NCBI RefSeq assembly: GCF_900113835.1
Contig: NZ_FOQV01000007.1
Location: forward strand, 210,944 to 274,943
Source of the DNA: Allobosea sp. OK403
GTDB taxonomy: Bacteria; Pseudomonadota; Alphaproteobacteria; Rhizobiales; Beijerinckiaceae
Length of the DNA stretch: 64,000 bases
Direction of reading: 5' to 3'
How positions within the stretch are numbered: the first letter of the stretch is position 1; each line of letters opens with the position of its first letter. The notes under the pieces are model-generated. The model ran no database searches. It saw nothing but the letters and a program-made list of their open reading frames with translations, and was not told the DNA's origin. The translations under genes and the position numbers were made by a program. Shown in pieces: positions 18,212 to 27,103 of the stretch.

Positions 18212-19540
18212 ATGACAGCCTCCCCTTCCATCACCTGGCCGCCCTCGCTTTGGGCCGCGACCGCTCAGCCCGGCCCGGCCCTTGCCGCGCTGGACGGGGA
18301 TGTCACCACTGACGTCGTGGTCATCGGAGCCGGCTTCACCGGCCTCTCGACCGCGATCCATCTGCGCGAGGCCGGAATCGGCGTCGTGGTGCTGGAGGCT
18401 GCCGAGCCCGGCTGGGGCGCCTCGGGGCGCAATAACGGCCAGGTCATCCCAACGCTTGCCGGCCACGACCCCTCCGCCATGGTCAAGCGCCATGGCGCGG
18501 CCGGCGAGCGCTTCAACGCGGTGCTACGCGACAGCGCCCAGTATCTGTTCGACCTCATCAGCAAATACGACATCCCGGCCGAGGCCGAGCAGGCCGGCTG
18601 GGTCCAGCCGGTGCATTCGCCCGGCCGGTTCAAGCTCGCCGAGAAACGGGTCAGGGAGTGGTCGGCGATCGGAGCGCCGGTCGAGCTTCTCGATCGCGCC
18701 GCGACTGCCGAGATGCTGGGCTCGCAGGCCTGGTTCGGCGGCTTCTGGAACCCGACCGGCGGCCATATCAACCCGCTCGCACTGACCCGTGGCCTCGCTG
18801 AGGTCGCGCTGAAGCTCGGCGCGGTCATCCATGCCCGCTCGCCTGCGATCGCGATGGCGCATGAGAACGGCCGCTGGCGCGTGAAGACAGCGCGGGGCTC
18901 CGTCACGGCACCAGCGCTGGTGCTGGCGACCAACGCCTATACCGGCGAATGCGAGGCAGGCCTCGCGCCCGAAATCGCCGATGAGGTCATCCCCGTCCTG
19001 TCCTGGCAGATGGCGACCAAGCCGCTCAGCGACAACATCGCCAAGACCGTCATCCCTGCCCGGCAGGCCATGTCGGACACTCATCGCGAGCTCTATTTCG
19101 CCCGCTGGGACGCCCGCAATCGCCTGGTCACCGGCGGCGCGGCGGTCTTCCCCGGAGCAGGCGGCGCCAATCTGCGTCCGGCTGTGGCGGAGCGCCTGAA
19201 GCGGCTCTGGCCGCAGCTCGGCGATGTCGAGTTCGATTATGTCTGGTCGGGCTATGTCGGCATGACCCCGGACAATCTGTTGACGCCGCAGGTGCCGGGC
19301 TTCCCGCGCATCCATCGTCTGGGACCGGACGGCTTTGCCTGGGTCGGTTGCAATGGCCGGGCGGTCGCCTTGTCGATCTCGCTTGGGCGCGAGCTCGCCC
19401 GGGCGACGCAGGGCGTGGCGATCGAGACGCTGGGCCTGCCCCTGTCGGAGCCAAAATCCCAGCCCTTCCGCAGCATCGTGCGCCGGATCGCGCCGCTCGC
19501 GCTGCCGCTCTATCGGCGGCTGGATGCGGCCGAGATCTGA
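18212..19540 (+). CDS. FAD-dependent oxidoreductase (DAO family, gamma-glutamylputrescine-oxidase-like)
   Basis: The 442-residue flavoprotein has a dinucleotide-binding motif VVIGAGFTGLSTAIHLREAG near residue 36 followed by WGASGRNNGQVIP, characteristic of the DadA/PuuB amine oxidase branch. The C-terminal part has LVTGGAAVFPG and YVWSGYVGMTPDNL, also typical. Members oxidise secondary or N-modified amines with FAD. Its neighbours (PuuE-type deacetylases and a polyamine-type ABC importer) fit amine or ureide catabolism. The substrate is inferred only. About 195 nt upstream is AT-richer and likely holds the promoter. Confidence 0.88.
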   Translation: MTASPSITWPPSLWAATAQPGPALAALDGDVTTDVVVIGAGFTGLSTAIHLREAGIGVVVLEAAEPGWGASGRNNGQVIPTLAGHDPSAMVKRHGAAGERFNAVLRDSAQYLFDLISKYDIPAEAEQAGWVQPVHSPGRFKLAEKRVREWSAIGAPVELLDRAATAEMLGSQAWFGGFWNPTGGHINPLALTRGLAEVALKLGAVIHARSPAIAMAHENGRWRVKTARGSVTAPALVLATNAYTGECEAGLAPEIADEVIPVLSWQMATKPLSDNIAKTVIPARQAMSDTHRELYFARWDARNRLVTGGAAVFPGAGGANLRPAVAERLKRLWPQLGDVEFDYVWSGYVGMTPDNLLTPQVPGFPRIHRLGPDGFAWVGCNGRAVALSISLGRELARATQGVAIETLGLPLSEPKSQPFRSIVRRIAPLALPLYRRLDAAEI

Positions 19541-19624
19541 GCTGTGGTCTCGCAATCATGATGGCGGGCGAAAACGCATTGCCCATGATTGGCCGCGGCG
19601 CCGGTCGCAGCTAGGCTCGCCGTC

Positions 19625-20536
19625 ATGAGCGAACGCGATCTCCTCGGCTATGGCGGTACCTGGCCCGATTTCACCTGGCCCAACGGCGCGCGTCTCGCCG
19701 TCTCCGTCGTGGTCAATTTCGAGGAAGGCGCCGAGCTTCAGGTCGGCGACGGCGATGCGCGCTCGGAGACCATGGGCGAGGTGATCAGCGTGGTGCCGCC
19801 CGGCAAGCGCGACCAGGGTCAGGAGCAGATCTTCGGTTACGGCACACGCGCCGGGCTCTGGCGCATGCTCGCTGCGCTCGACGAAAGCGCGATCCAATCG
19901 ACCTTCCTGTTCTGCGGTCGTGCGGTCGAGCGCCTGCCGGGGCTGGCGAAGACGATCGTCGCGCGCGGCCATGAACCTGCCATCCACGGCTGGCGCTGGC
20001 GGCCGCATGCCGATTACGACGATCCCGAACGCGAAGCGGCCGACATCGAGCGCTGCGTCGAGGCGATCACGACCGCGACCGGGCAGCGGCCGCTGGGCTT
20101 CTTCTGCAGGGGTGGCGAAAGCCCCTGGACGCGCGAATTGCTGGCGCAGCGCGGCTTCCTCTACACCTCGAACGGCTTCGACGACGATTTGCCGTATTGG
20201 GATCGCTCGCCGGCGAGCGGCCCCTTGCTGGTCGTGCCTTATGCGCTCGACAGCAACGACATGAAGTTCTTCCATCCCAACGGCTTCGTCCGCGCCCGCG
20301 AGATGGTCGACTATGTCGAGGATGCGCTCGGCGTTCTGGAGGACGAGGCGGCGCGCGGCCTGCCGCGGCTTTTGAACATCGGCTTCCACCTGCGCATCGT
20401 CGGCCGCCCGGCGCGCTTCGCCGCCTTTCGCGATATTCTGCGACTGCTGGCGGGACGGCGGGAGAAGCTCTGGGTCGCGAGCCGCGCTGAGATTGCTAAC
20501 GCTTTCAGCGCAGCGGTGCCTCCGCTACCACGCTGA
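19625..20536 (+). CDS. polysaccharide-deacetylase-fold amidohydrolase, PuuE/allantoinase-like (copy 1)
   Basis: The 303-residue protein starts SERDLLGYGGTWPDFTWPNG and contains the NodB-fold features VVVNFEEGAE, FGYGTRAGLWRML, IHGWRWRPH and GFFCRGGESPWTRELLA. These match the cofactor-independent allantoinase (PuuE) branch. ATG 19625 is used because family similarity begins there. It follows the FAD oxidase in the same direction and faces a leftward paralogue at 21456-22370. It may hydrolyse allantoin, an N-carbamoyl or an N-acyl amine; the substrate is unproven. Confidence 0.83.
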   Translation: MSERDLLGYGGTWPDFTWPNGARLAVSVVVNFEEGAELQVGDGDARSETMGEVISVVPPGKRDQGQEQIFGYGTRAGLWRMLAALDESAIQSTFLFCGRAVERLPGLAKTIVARGHEPAIHGWRWRPHADYDDPEREAADIERCVEAITTATGQRPLGFFCRGGESPWTRELLAQRGFLYTSNGFDDDLPYWDRSPASGPLLVVPYALDSNDMKFFHPNGFVRAREMVDYVEDALGVLEDEAARGLPRLLNIGFHLRIVGRPARFAAFRDILRLLAGRREKLWVASRAEIANAFSAAVPPLPR

Positions 20537-20595
20537 TCACGCGAGGCCGGCCCCTCCGCGCCATTCCGTTCAAGCCATACAAATCGGCGCGGTCG

Positions 20596-21444
20596 TCAAA
20601 GCCGCCGCAGCCGCGTGAGCCGGCTGGGGCTGCTCTCGGCCAGCAGGATATCGCCCTCGGGCGTGCCGAAGATGCCATGCGCGCCGTTCAGGAACGGGCG
20701 GCAGCGGCCGAGCTTCTCGCCCTTTGGGCTGATTTTCTGCAGGGTCGGCTGGGTATCGGTCACATAGCTATTGCCGTCCTCGTCGCCCCAGATCGCCACG
20801 GGGTCGCGGAAATGGGTCCAGTTCCCGAGATGGTTGCCGTTGTGGTCGAAGATCTGGACGCGGTCATGCGTACGGTCGACGACCAGCACGCGCCCATCGG
20901 CATGCGTCCAGATCGCGTGCGGCCAGCCGAACTGCCCGTCGCCGTCGCCATGCTCGCCCCAGCTCTGGATATGAACGCCATAGGCCGAGAAGCGGTGCAC
21001 CCGGCTCGCCGCATAGCCGTCCGCGACATAGATCTCGCCCCAGGCCGAGACATGGATGTCGGTGGGGTGGTTGAAGGGCGCGAGCGGCTGGCCGCGTTGG
21101 CCCAGCCCGTTGATCCGCTCGCCCGTGGCCGAGCAGATGATGATCTCGTGCATGTCGCGATCGACGCAGAGGATGCGCCCGGCGGCATCGGCCGTCAGCA
21201 TATGGGAATCCGCGATCAGATCGCCGCCCCAGCCGCCGAGATAGGTGCCATCGGGTGCCAGTTCGATCACGCGGGGATCGTTGGGATGCACCAGAGGGTC
21301 GTGCCGCAGCATCACGAAGACATGGCCGCGGGAATCGACCGTGACATCGGTGACGAAGCCGGTGTTCTGCGGCCAGGAGCCGAAGGGCCGTTCGACGCGG
21401 TAGCGCGTGTCGCCGAGCGCGACGATCAGATCATGCGAGGCCAA
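20596..21444 (-). CDS. NHL-repeat beta-propeller protein (peptidylglycine lyase-like)
   Basis: The 282-residue protein is made of repeated NHL blades (FVTDVTVDSRGHVFV, FNHPTDIHVSAWGEIYVADG, FGWPHAIWTHADGRVLVVDR), the fold of peptidyl-alpha-hydroxyglycine lyase-like and lactonase-like enzymes. I chose TTG at 21444: GAAGGA lies 7 nt upstream and the codon is 12 nt after the stop of the deacetylase gene. The start at 21495 would overlap that gene. No signal peptide is visible. As the last gene of the leftward operon it probably acts on the imported substrate, but its reaction is unknown. Confidence 0.75.
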   Translation of the reverse strand: MASHDLIVALGDTRYRVERPFGSWPQNTGFVTDVTVDSRGHVFVMLRHDPLVHPNDPRVIELAPDGTYLGGWGGDLIADSHMLTADAAGRILCVDRDMHEIIICSATGERINGLGQRGQPLAPFNHPTDIHVSAWGEIYVADGYAASRVHRFSAYGVHIQSWGEHGDGDGQFGWPHAIWTHADGRVLVVDRTHDRVQIFDHNGNHLGNWTHFRDPVAIWGDEDGNSYVTDTQPTLQKISPKGEKLGRCRPFLNGAHGIFGTPEGDILLAESSPSRLTRLRRL

Positions 21445-21455
21445 GATAGGTTCCT

Positions 21456-22370
21456 TCAGGCGAGGGCGCCGGCAAAGGGATGCGTCTTCACCCAATGCCT
21501 GGCAATGTCGAGACGGCCGGTGATCCAGACGTCTTCATGGGCCTGGACATAGTCGAGGAAGCGCGCGAGCCCCGCCGCCCGGGCGGGATGGCCGATCAGG
21601 CGCATATGCAGACCCACCGACATCATCTTGGGCTGCGTCGCGCCTTCGGCATAGAGCATGTCGAAAGCGTCCTTATGCCAATCGAAATAGTCGGACGAGG
21701 TCGCGAAATAGCCCGAGCCGAACTTGCCGTCATTATTGGCGAGCGAATAGGGCACGACGAGATGCGGCTTGCGGTCGACGACCTTCCAATAGGGCAACTC
21801 ATCGTCATAGGCGTCGGAATCGTAGAGGAAGCCGCCGTCCTCGACCACGAGCCTGCGCGTGTTCACGCTCGGCCCATAGCGGCAGTACCAGCCGAGCGGG
21901 CGCTCGCCGAGCGTGGCTTCGAGCGAGGCGATCGCCTTGGCGATATGTTTGCGTTCCTCCTCCTCGCTCAATTCGTAATGCTTGATCCAGCGCCAGCCAT
22001 GGCAGCAGACGTCGAAGCCCGAGGTCCGGATCGCGGCGGCGGCCTCCGGGTTGCGCTCGATCGCGAGCGCGCAGCCGAACACGGTCAAAGGCAGGCCGCG
22101 CTCCTGGAAGAGCCGCATCAAGCGCCAGAAGCCGACGCGGCTGCCATAGGCGAACATGCCTTCGCCGGCGAGATCGCGCCCCTTCACCGCCATGCTGAGG
22201 CTGCTCGATTCGGTCAACGCGGTCTCGGTATAGCCCTCGCCGTCCTGCATCGAGGGCTCCGAGCCCTCCTCGTAATTCATCACGAAATTGATGGCGATGC
22301 GCGCGCCGCCTGGCCATTTGGGATCGGGAGGGTTGGCGCCGTAGCCGATCAGGTCGCGGTCATAGGTCAA
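21456..22370 (-). CDS. PuuE/allantoinase-like polysaccharide-deacetylase-fold protein (copy 2)
   Basis: The 304-residue protein begins YDRDLIGYGANPPDPKWPGG and contains INFVMNYEEGSE, FAYGSRVGFWRLM, CCHGWRWIKHYEL and GWYCRYGPSVNTRRLV, close to the PuuE allantoinase pattern. It is a paralogue of the gene at 19625-20536 and is closer to the canonical sequence. It lies 16 nt after the permease gene in the leftward ABC operon, so hydrolysis of the imported compound is a reasonable inference. Confidence 0.86.
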   Translation of the reverse strand: MTYDRDLIGYGANPPDPKWPGGARIAINFVMNYEEGSEPSMQDGEGYTETALTESSSLSMAVKGRDLAGEGMFAYGSRVGFWRLMRLFQERGLPLTVFGCALAIERNPEAAAAIRTSGFDVCCHGWRWIKHYELSEEEERKHIAKAIASLEATLGERPLGWYCRYGPSVNTRRLVVEDGGFLYDSDAYDDELPYWKVVDRKPHLVVPYSLANNDGKFGSGYFATSSDYFDWHKDAFDMLYAEGATQPKMMSVGLHMRLIGHPARAAGLARFLDYVQAHEDVWITGRLDIARHWVKTHPFAGALA

Positions 22371-22386
22371 GGCCAGTCTCCACTCG

Positions 22387-23205
22387 TCAGCCGCTGATGC
22401 GTTTCGTCAGCCCGGTCAAGCGGTCCATCACGATCATCAGGATCAGCGTCGCCAGGATCAGAACGCCGGCGATCGCGGCGATGCGCACGTCCAGCGTCGA
22501 TTCCATCATGCCCCACATCCGGATTGGCAGCATGCCCGTGCGCGCGTTCGACAGGAAGAGCGAAACCGGCACATTATCCATCGAGGAGATGAAGGCGAGG
22601 AAGCAGCCGGCCGCTATGCCCGGCGCGATCAGCGGCAAGGTGATGCGGCGGAAGCCGAAGAACCGGCTGGCGCCGAGATTGGCCGAGGCTTCCAGCAGGG
22701 CTGGATCGAGCTGCGTCAGGCTCGCCAGCGTGGTGCGGAAGATGAAGGGCGCGATCACCACGAGATGGCCGGCGATCAGGAGGTTGAGCGAGGGCCTGAT
22801 CCCGATGACCGAGAAGAACATCAAGGCCGCCAGCCCATAGGAGAGCGTCGGCAGGATCAATGGCGAGAGGAAGCTCGCTTCCAGGATGCGCGCCGAGGGC
22901 CGCGCCACCCGTGTGATCGCCAAGGCCGCCAGCACGGACATCACCGCCCCGATGATGGTCGCTGTTCCCGCGACCCAGACGCTGTTCAGCGCGGCGCTGT
23001 GGATCTGCGCCGAGCGCACGGGATCGAACAGGTCGCGATACCAGCGCAGCGAGAGCTCGGGCGGCGGGAAGCGCAGCGTCTGAGAGGTGGTGAAGGAGGT
23101 CGCGATCACGATCAGAACCGGCCCGATCAGGATCAGGACGCCTAAGCCGGCGAGCAGGCCGATGGCCCATGCATAGGTGACGTCGCTGAAGGTCGAACGC
23201 TGCAT
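22387..23205 (-). CDS. PotC-like ABC permease
   Basis: The 272-residue inner-membrane protein has about six helices. The EAA motif region LEASANLGASRFFGFRRITL is followed by PLIAPGIAAGCFLAFISSMDN, typical of the second permease of spermidine/putrescine-type importers. ATG 23205 is 11 nt after the stop of the upstream permease; a TTG at 23220 would overlap it. It pairs with the PotB-like protein. Confidence 0.9.
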   Translation of the reverse strand: MQRSTFSDVTYAWAIGLLAGLGVLILIGPVLIVIATSFTTSQTLRFPPPELSLRWYRDLFDPVRSAQIHSAALNSVWVAGTATIIGAVMSVLAALAITRVARPSARILEASFLSPLILPTLSYGLAALMFFSVIGIRPSLNLLIAGHLVVIAPFIFRTTLASLTQLDPALLEASANLGASRFFGFRRITLPLIAPGIAAGCFLAFISSMDNVPVSLFLSNARTGMLPIRMWGMMESTLDVRIAAIAGVLILATLILMIVMDRLTGLTKRISG

Positions 23206-23216
23206 CGCCTTTGCCC

Positions 23217-24074
23217 TCAACCCGTCCTGGCGAAGCGGCCGAGCCAGCCCAGCGCCATGATGCCGGCAAGCACCGTGAACAGCAGCGTCAGCGAGGCGAC
23301 GGCGGCGAAGGGCCAGTTATAGACCACCATGGATTGCTGCCAGATCAGTGCCGGCAGGTAGACAAGCCTGGCTCCGCCGATCACCGATTGCGAGATGAAG
23401 GCGGTGGTCGCCGAGGCGAAGACCAGGGTCGCACCGGCGACCCAGCCCGGCAGGGTCAAAGGCAGGATGACGCGAAAGAAGGTCCGCCATTTCGAGGCGC
23501 CGAGCGCGCGCGAGGCGTCGACCAGGTTCTGGTCCATCTGGTTCATCACGGTGAGCAGGGGCAGCAGCATCAAGGGCATCTCGATCTGCGTCAGTGCGAT
23601 CACCAGGCCAAGCTCGGTCTGCAGCAGGTTGAGCGGAGCGGCCGTGATGCCCAGAGCCAGCAGCGTCTGGTTGACCACGCCCTCCCGCGCCAGGATCACG
23701 ATCCAGGCGAAGGTGCGGATCACGACCGAGGTCAGGAGCGGCATCAGGATGATGAAGATCAGGACGCGCTGCGCACGCGGCCCCACAGCCCGGAACAGCA
23801 GCGCCAGCGGATAGGCGAGCAAGGTCGTTGCAGTGACCGCGAAGACGCCGAGCTTCAGCGTGTCGAGGATCACCTTCAGATAGAAGGCATCACCATAGAA
23901 CTTGGTCCAGCTGTCGAGGCCCAGCCGCGTCTGCTCGGCATCGGCATAGAAGCTGATGCCGAGCAGGATCGCGAAGGGCGCGGCGAAGAAGGCGAGATAG
24001 GTCAGGCCGAGCGGCGCCGCGAGGCGCCAATCGACCTTGTCTCCTATGCCGCCCGCCGCTGCCGCGCCAGCCAT
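23217..24074 (-). CDS. PotB-like ABC permease
   Basis: The 285-residue permease has a first helix around LGLTYLAFFAAPFAILLGIS, five further helices, and the EAA motif VDASRALGASKWRTFFRVIL. This is the spermidine/putrescine/iron-type first permease. ATG 24074 is used with AGGGG about 9 nt upstream; the GTG at 24083 has no room for a ribosome site. It sits 11 nt after the binding-protein stop. Confidence 0.9.
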   Translation of the reverse strand: MAGAAAAGGIGDKVDWRLAAPLGLTYLAFFAAPFAILLGISFYADAEQTRLGLDSWTKFYGDAFYLKVILDTLKLGVFAVTATTLLAYPLALLFRAVGPRAQRVLIFIILMPLLTSVVIRTFAWIVILAREGVVNQTLLALGITAAPLNLLQTELGLVIALTQIEMPLMLLPLLTVMNQMDQNLVDASRALGASKWRTFFRVILPLTLPGWVAGATLVFASATTAFISQSVIGGARLVYLPALIWQQSMVVYNWPFAAVASLTLLFTVLAGIMALGWLGRFARTG

Positions 24075-24085
24075 GGCTGCCACCC

Positions 24086-25114
24086 CTACTTGGTGATCTC
24101 CTTGTTGAAGCGTTCGATCCAGGCGGCGCGCTGCGGGTTGATCTTGGTCCAGTCATGCGTGACCATCTTGGTCAGCTCGTCCACCGACTTGATGTCGAGC
24201 GTCTCGACCAGCTGCACGTCCTTGTTGATAGGGATCATGTTGTAGGGCTGCTTCTGCAGCGCGCTCTGCACCTCGGCCGAGATCGCCATGTCCATGTATT
24301 TATAGGCGCTGGCGACGTTGTCGGCGCCCTTCACGATGTGCAGCGTGGTTTGGAAGGTGATCGCGCCCGTCTCGGGCTGGACGAATTCGATGCTGACGCC
24401 GCGCCCCTTGAGGGTCGCGACCGTGTTGGTGTTGGTGTACATCACGTCGATCTGGCCCTGCTGGAACAGGCCGGGCATCGCGGCGGGCGCCGCGACGGCC
24501 GCGGCCTTCTCGACCGCCTTCTTCAATTCGGCGAAGACCGGCTCGACATTGGTCTCGGAGCCGCCGAAGACCTTGGCCATCTCGATGATTGAGACCGTGC
24601 CGAATGTGGTCTGGAAGCCGGTCAGGCCGAGGCGCTCGACATAGGGTGATTTGAACAGGTCGGCCCAGCTCTTCGGCGGTGTCGCGAACTTTTTCGGGTT
24701 GTAGGCGATGCCGACGACCTGGGCGTTGCAGGTCACTGCATGCGAAGTGATCAGCCCGGCCGGGACCTTGGTGGCATTGGTGAGCTTGCTGGCGTCGATC
24801 GGCTCGAACAGGCCGGCCTGCATCGCCGAGGCGGCCGGGCCGGGGTCGAGCACGAAGCAGTCGAAGGGCGGCACGCCGCGCGCCGCGCGCACCTTTGCGA
24901 CCTGGTCGACCGCGAAGAGCGAGTCGAAGGCGACGTCGATATCGGCGCTCTTCTTCAAGGCCGGGGCCAGCACGCCGCGATAGGCCTCCTCCCAGGTGCC
25001 GGGATAGATCGCGGCGGTGAGGCTGCCGGCGGCGCTGGCGCGGGAGGGCAAGGCGGAGGCGAAGCCGAGCGCGGCCGCCCCGGCCAGGAACTCGCGACGT
25101 GTGGTAACGGTCAT
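24086..25114 (-). CDS. periplasmic binding protein, PotD-like family 1
   Basis: The 342-residue protein has a twin-arginine signal (TTRREFLAGAAALGFASAL, cleavage near ASAAG). The mature family-1 binding fold contains TAAIYPGTWEEAYRGVLAP, VVGIAYNPKKFATPPKSWADL and QGQIDVMYTNTNTVA. It delivers substrate to the PotB/PotC-like permeases. The family binds polyamines, iron or small organic acids; the neighbouring amine oxidase and deacetylases favour an amine or ureide. ATG 25114 places the twin-arginine motif correctly. Confidence 0.88.
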   Translation of the reverse strand: MTVTTRREFLAGAAALGFASALPSRASAAGSLTAAIYPGTWEEAYRGVLAPALKKSADIDVAFDSLFAVDQVAKVRAARGVPPFDCFVLDPGPAASAMQAGLFEPIDASKLTNATKVPAGLITSHAVTCNAQVVGIAYNPKKFATPPKSWADLFKSPYVERLGLTGFQTTFGTVSIIEMAKVFGGSETNVEPVFAELKKAVEKAAAVAAPAAMPGLFQQGQIDVMYTNTNTVATLKGRGVSIEFVQPETGAITFQTTLHIVKGADNVASAYKYMDMAISAEVQSALQKQPYNMIPINKDVQLVETLDIKSVDELTKMVTHDWTKINPQRAAWIERFNKEITK

Positions 25115-25145
25115 GCGCTTGGTCTCCGCGTTCGGGGTTGGCGTT

Positions 25146-26255
25146 TCAGGAGGGCGAGAGGGGAAACAGGACAGGCCGGGCATGCTCGCCAAGCCCGCAA
25201 AAGGCGCTTGCGGTCGTGCTCGCGACCATGCCGGGGCGGCGTGGCATCGCGATCTTGAGCGAGGCGCCGTCGACAGCCGTCACGTCGTGGATCATCTCTC
25301 CGCCGATCGGCAGGCTGAGCTTGAGCATAACGGGAAAGCGCGCGGGGGAAGCCTCGTCCGCCAGCAGCATCTGTTCGGGCCGGACCGAGACGATGACCGA
25401 TTGGCCTGCCGCGAACCGCGCCGGCGACATCACCTGCCAGGCAGCGCCATTGGCGAGCGCAACCGCATAGCCGCCCTCGACCTTGCCCGAAATCGTGGCG
25501 GGCAGGAGATTGCTGGAGCCGATGAAGCTGTTGACGAACAGGCTCGCCGGCTGGTCGTAGACCTCGACCGGGGTGCCGAGCTGCTCGATCCGGCCGGAAT
25601 TCATCACTGCGATGCGGTCGGCGATCGCCATCGCCTCATCCTGGTCATGCGTGACCATGATCGCGGTCAATGCGAATTGCCGCTGCAATCGCTTGATCTC
25701 GATTTGCATGTCGAGCCGCAGGTTCTTGTCGAGCGCGGCGAAGGGCTCGTCGAGCAGGAGGATGCGCGGCCGCATGGCGAGCGCGCGTGCCAGCGCCACG
25801 CGTTGCTGCTGGCCGCCCGAGAGCTGGCGCGGCTTGCGCTCGGCGAAGGCCTGCATTTGCACCGTCGCCAGCATTTCGCGCACGCGTTCAAGCTGGATCT
25901 CGCGGCTCTCGCCGCGCGCGGCGAGCCCATAGGCGATGTTCTGCGCCACGGTCAGATGCGGGAACAGCGCATAGTTCTGGAAGACGATGCCGATCTCGCG
26001 GCGGTTCGGCGGCAGCGTGTCGATCGAGCGGTCGCCGATGATGACCTTGCCATTGCTCTGTTCGATGAAGCCGGCAACGATCCGCAGCAAGGTGGTCTTG
26101 CCGCAGCCCGACGGCCCGAGCAGAGCGACGAGTTCGCCGCCCTTCACCTCCAGCGTGACATTGTCGACCGCGAGCCCGGCGCCATAGCTATGCGTGATGC
26201 CGTCCAGCGTCAGGGGCTGGGCGATGACCGCTCCGGATGGGGCAGGCGCAAGCAT
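25146..26255 (-). CDS. PotA-like ABC ATPase
   Basis: The 369-residue ATPase has Walker A GPSGCGKTT, a Q-loop region, signature LSGGQQQRVALARALA, Walker B ILLLDEPFAALD and H-loop VTHDQDEA. A C-terminal TOBE-like regulatory domain follows (about 265-369). It is the first gene of the leftward operon ATPase-binding protein-PotB-PotC-deacetylase-NHL protein. The ATG at 26255 is preferred over a TTG at 26273. Confidence 0.92.
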   Translation of the reverse strand: MLAPAPSGAVIAQPLTLDGITHSYGAGLAVDNVTLEVKGGELVALLGPSGCGKTTLLRIVAGFIEQSNGKVIIGDRSIDTLPPNRREIGIVFQNYALFPHLTVAQNIAYGLAARGESREIQLERVREMLATVQMQAFAERKPRQLSGGQQQRVALARALAMRPRILLLDEPFAALDKNLRLDMQIEIKRLQRQFALTAIMVTHDQDEAMAIADRIAVMNSGRIEQLGTPVEVYDQPASLFVNSFIGSSNLLPATISGKVEGGYAVALANGAAWQVMSPARFAAGQSVIVSVRPEQMLLADEASPARFPVMLKLSLPIGGEMIHDVTAVDGASLKIAMPRRPGMVASTTASAFCGLGEHARPVLFPLSPS

Positions 26256-26368
26256 CGAACGCGGAAACCTCAAGCGACGCGGCAGGTCTCCGGAAGGCTA
26301 GCAACCGGCATGCCAAGCGGACAGAGTTGCCAAGTCGATGAGCTGATTGACCGGTATCCTCGTCGTTC

Positions 26369-27091
<723 letters not shown>

Positions 27092-27103
27092 GGTCTCGTC
27101 CCC

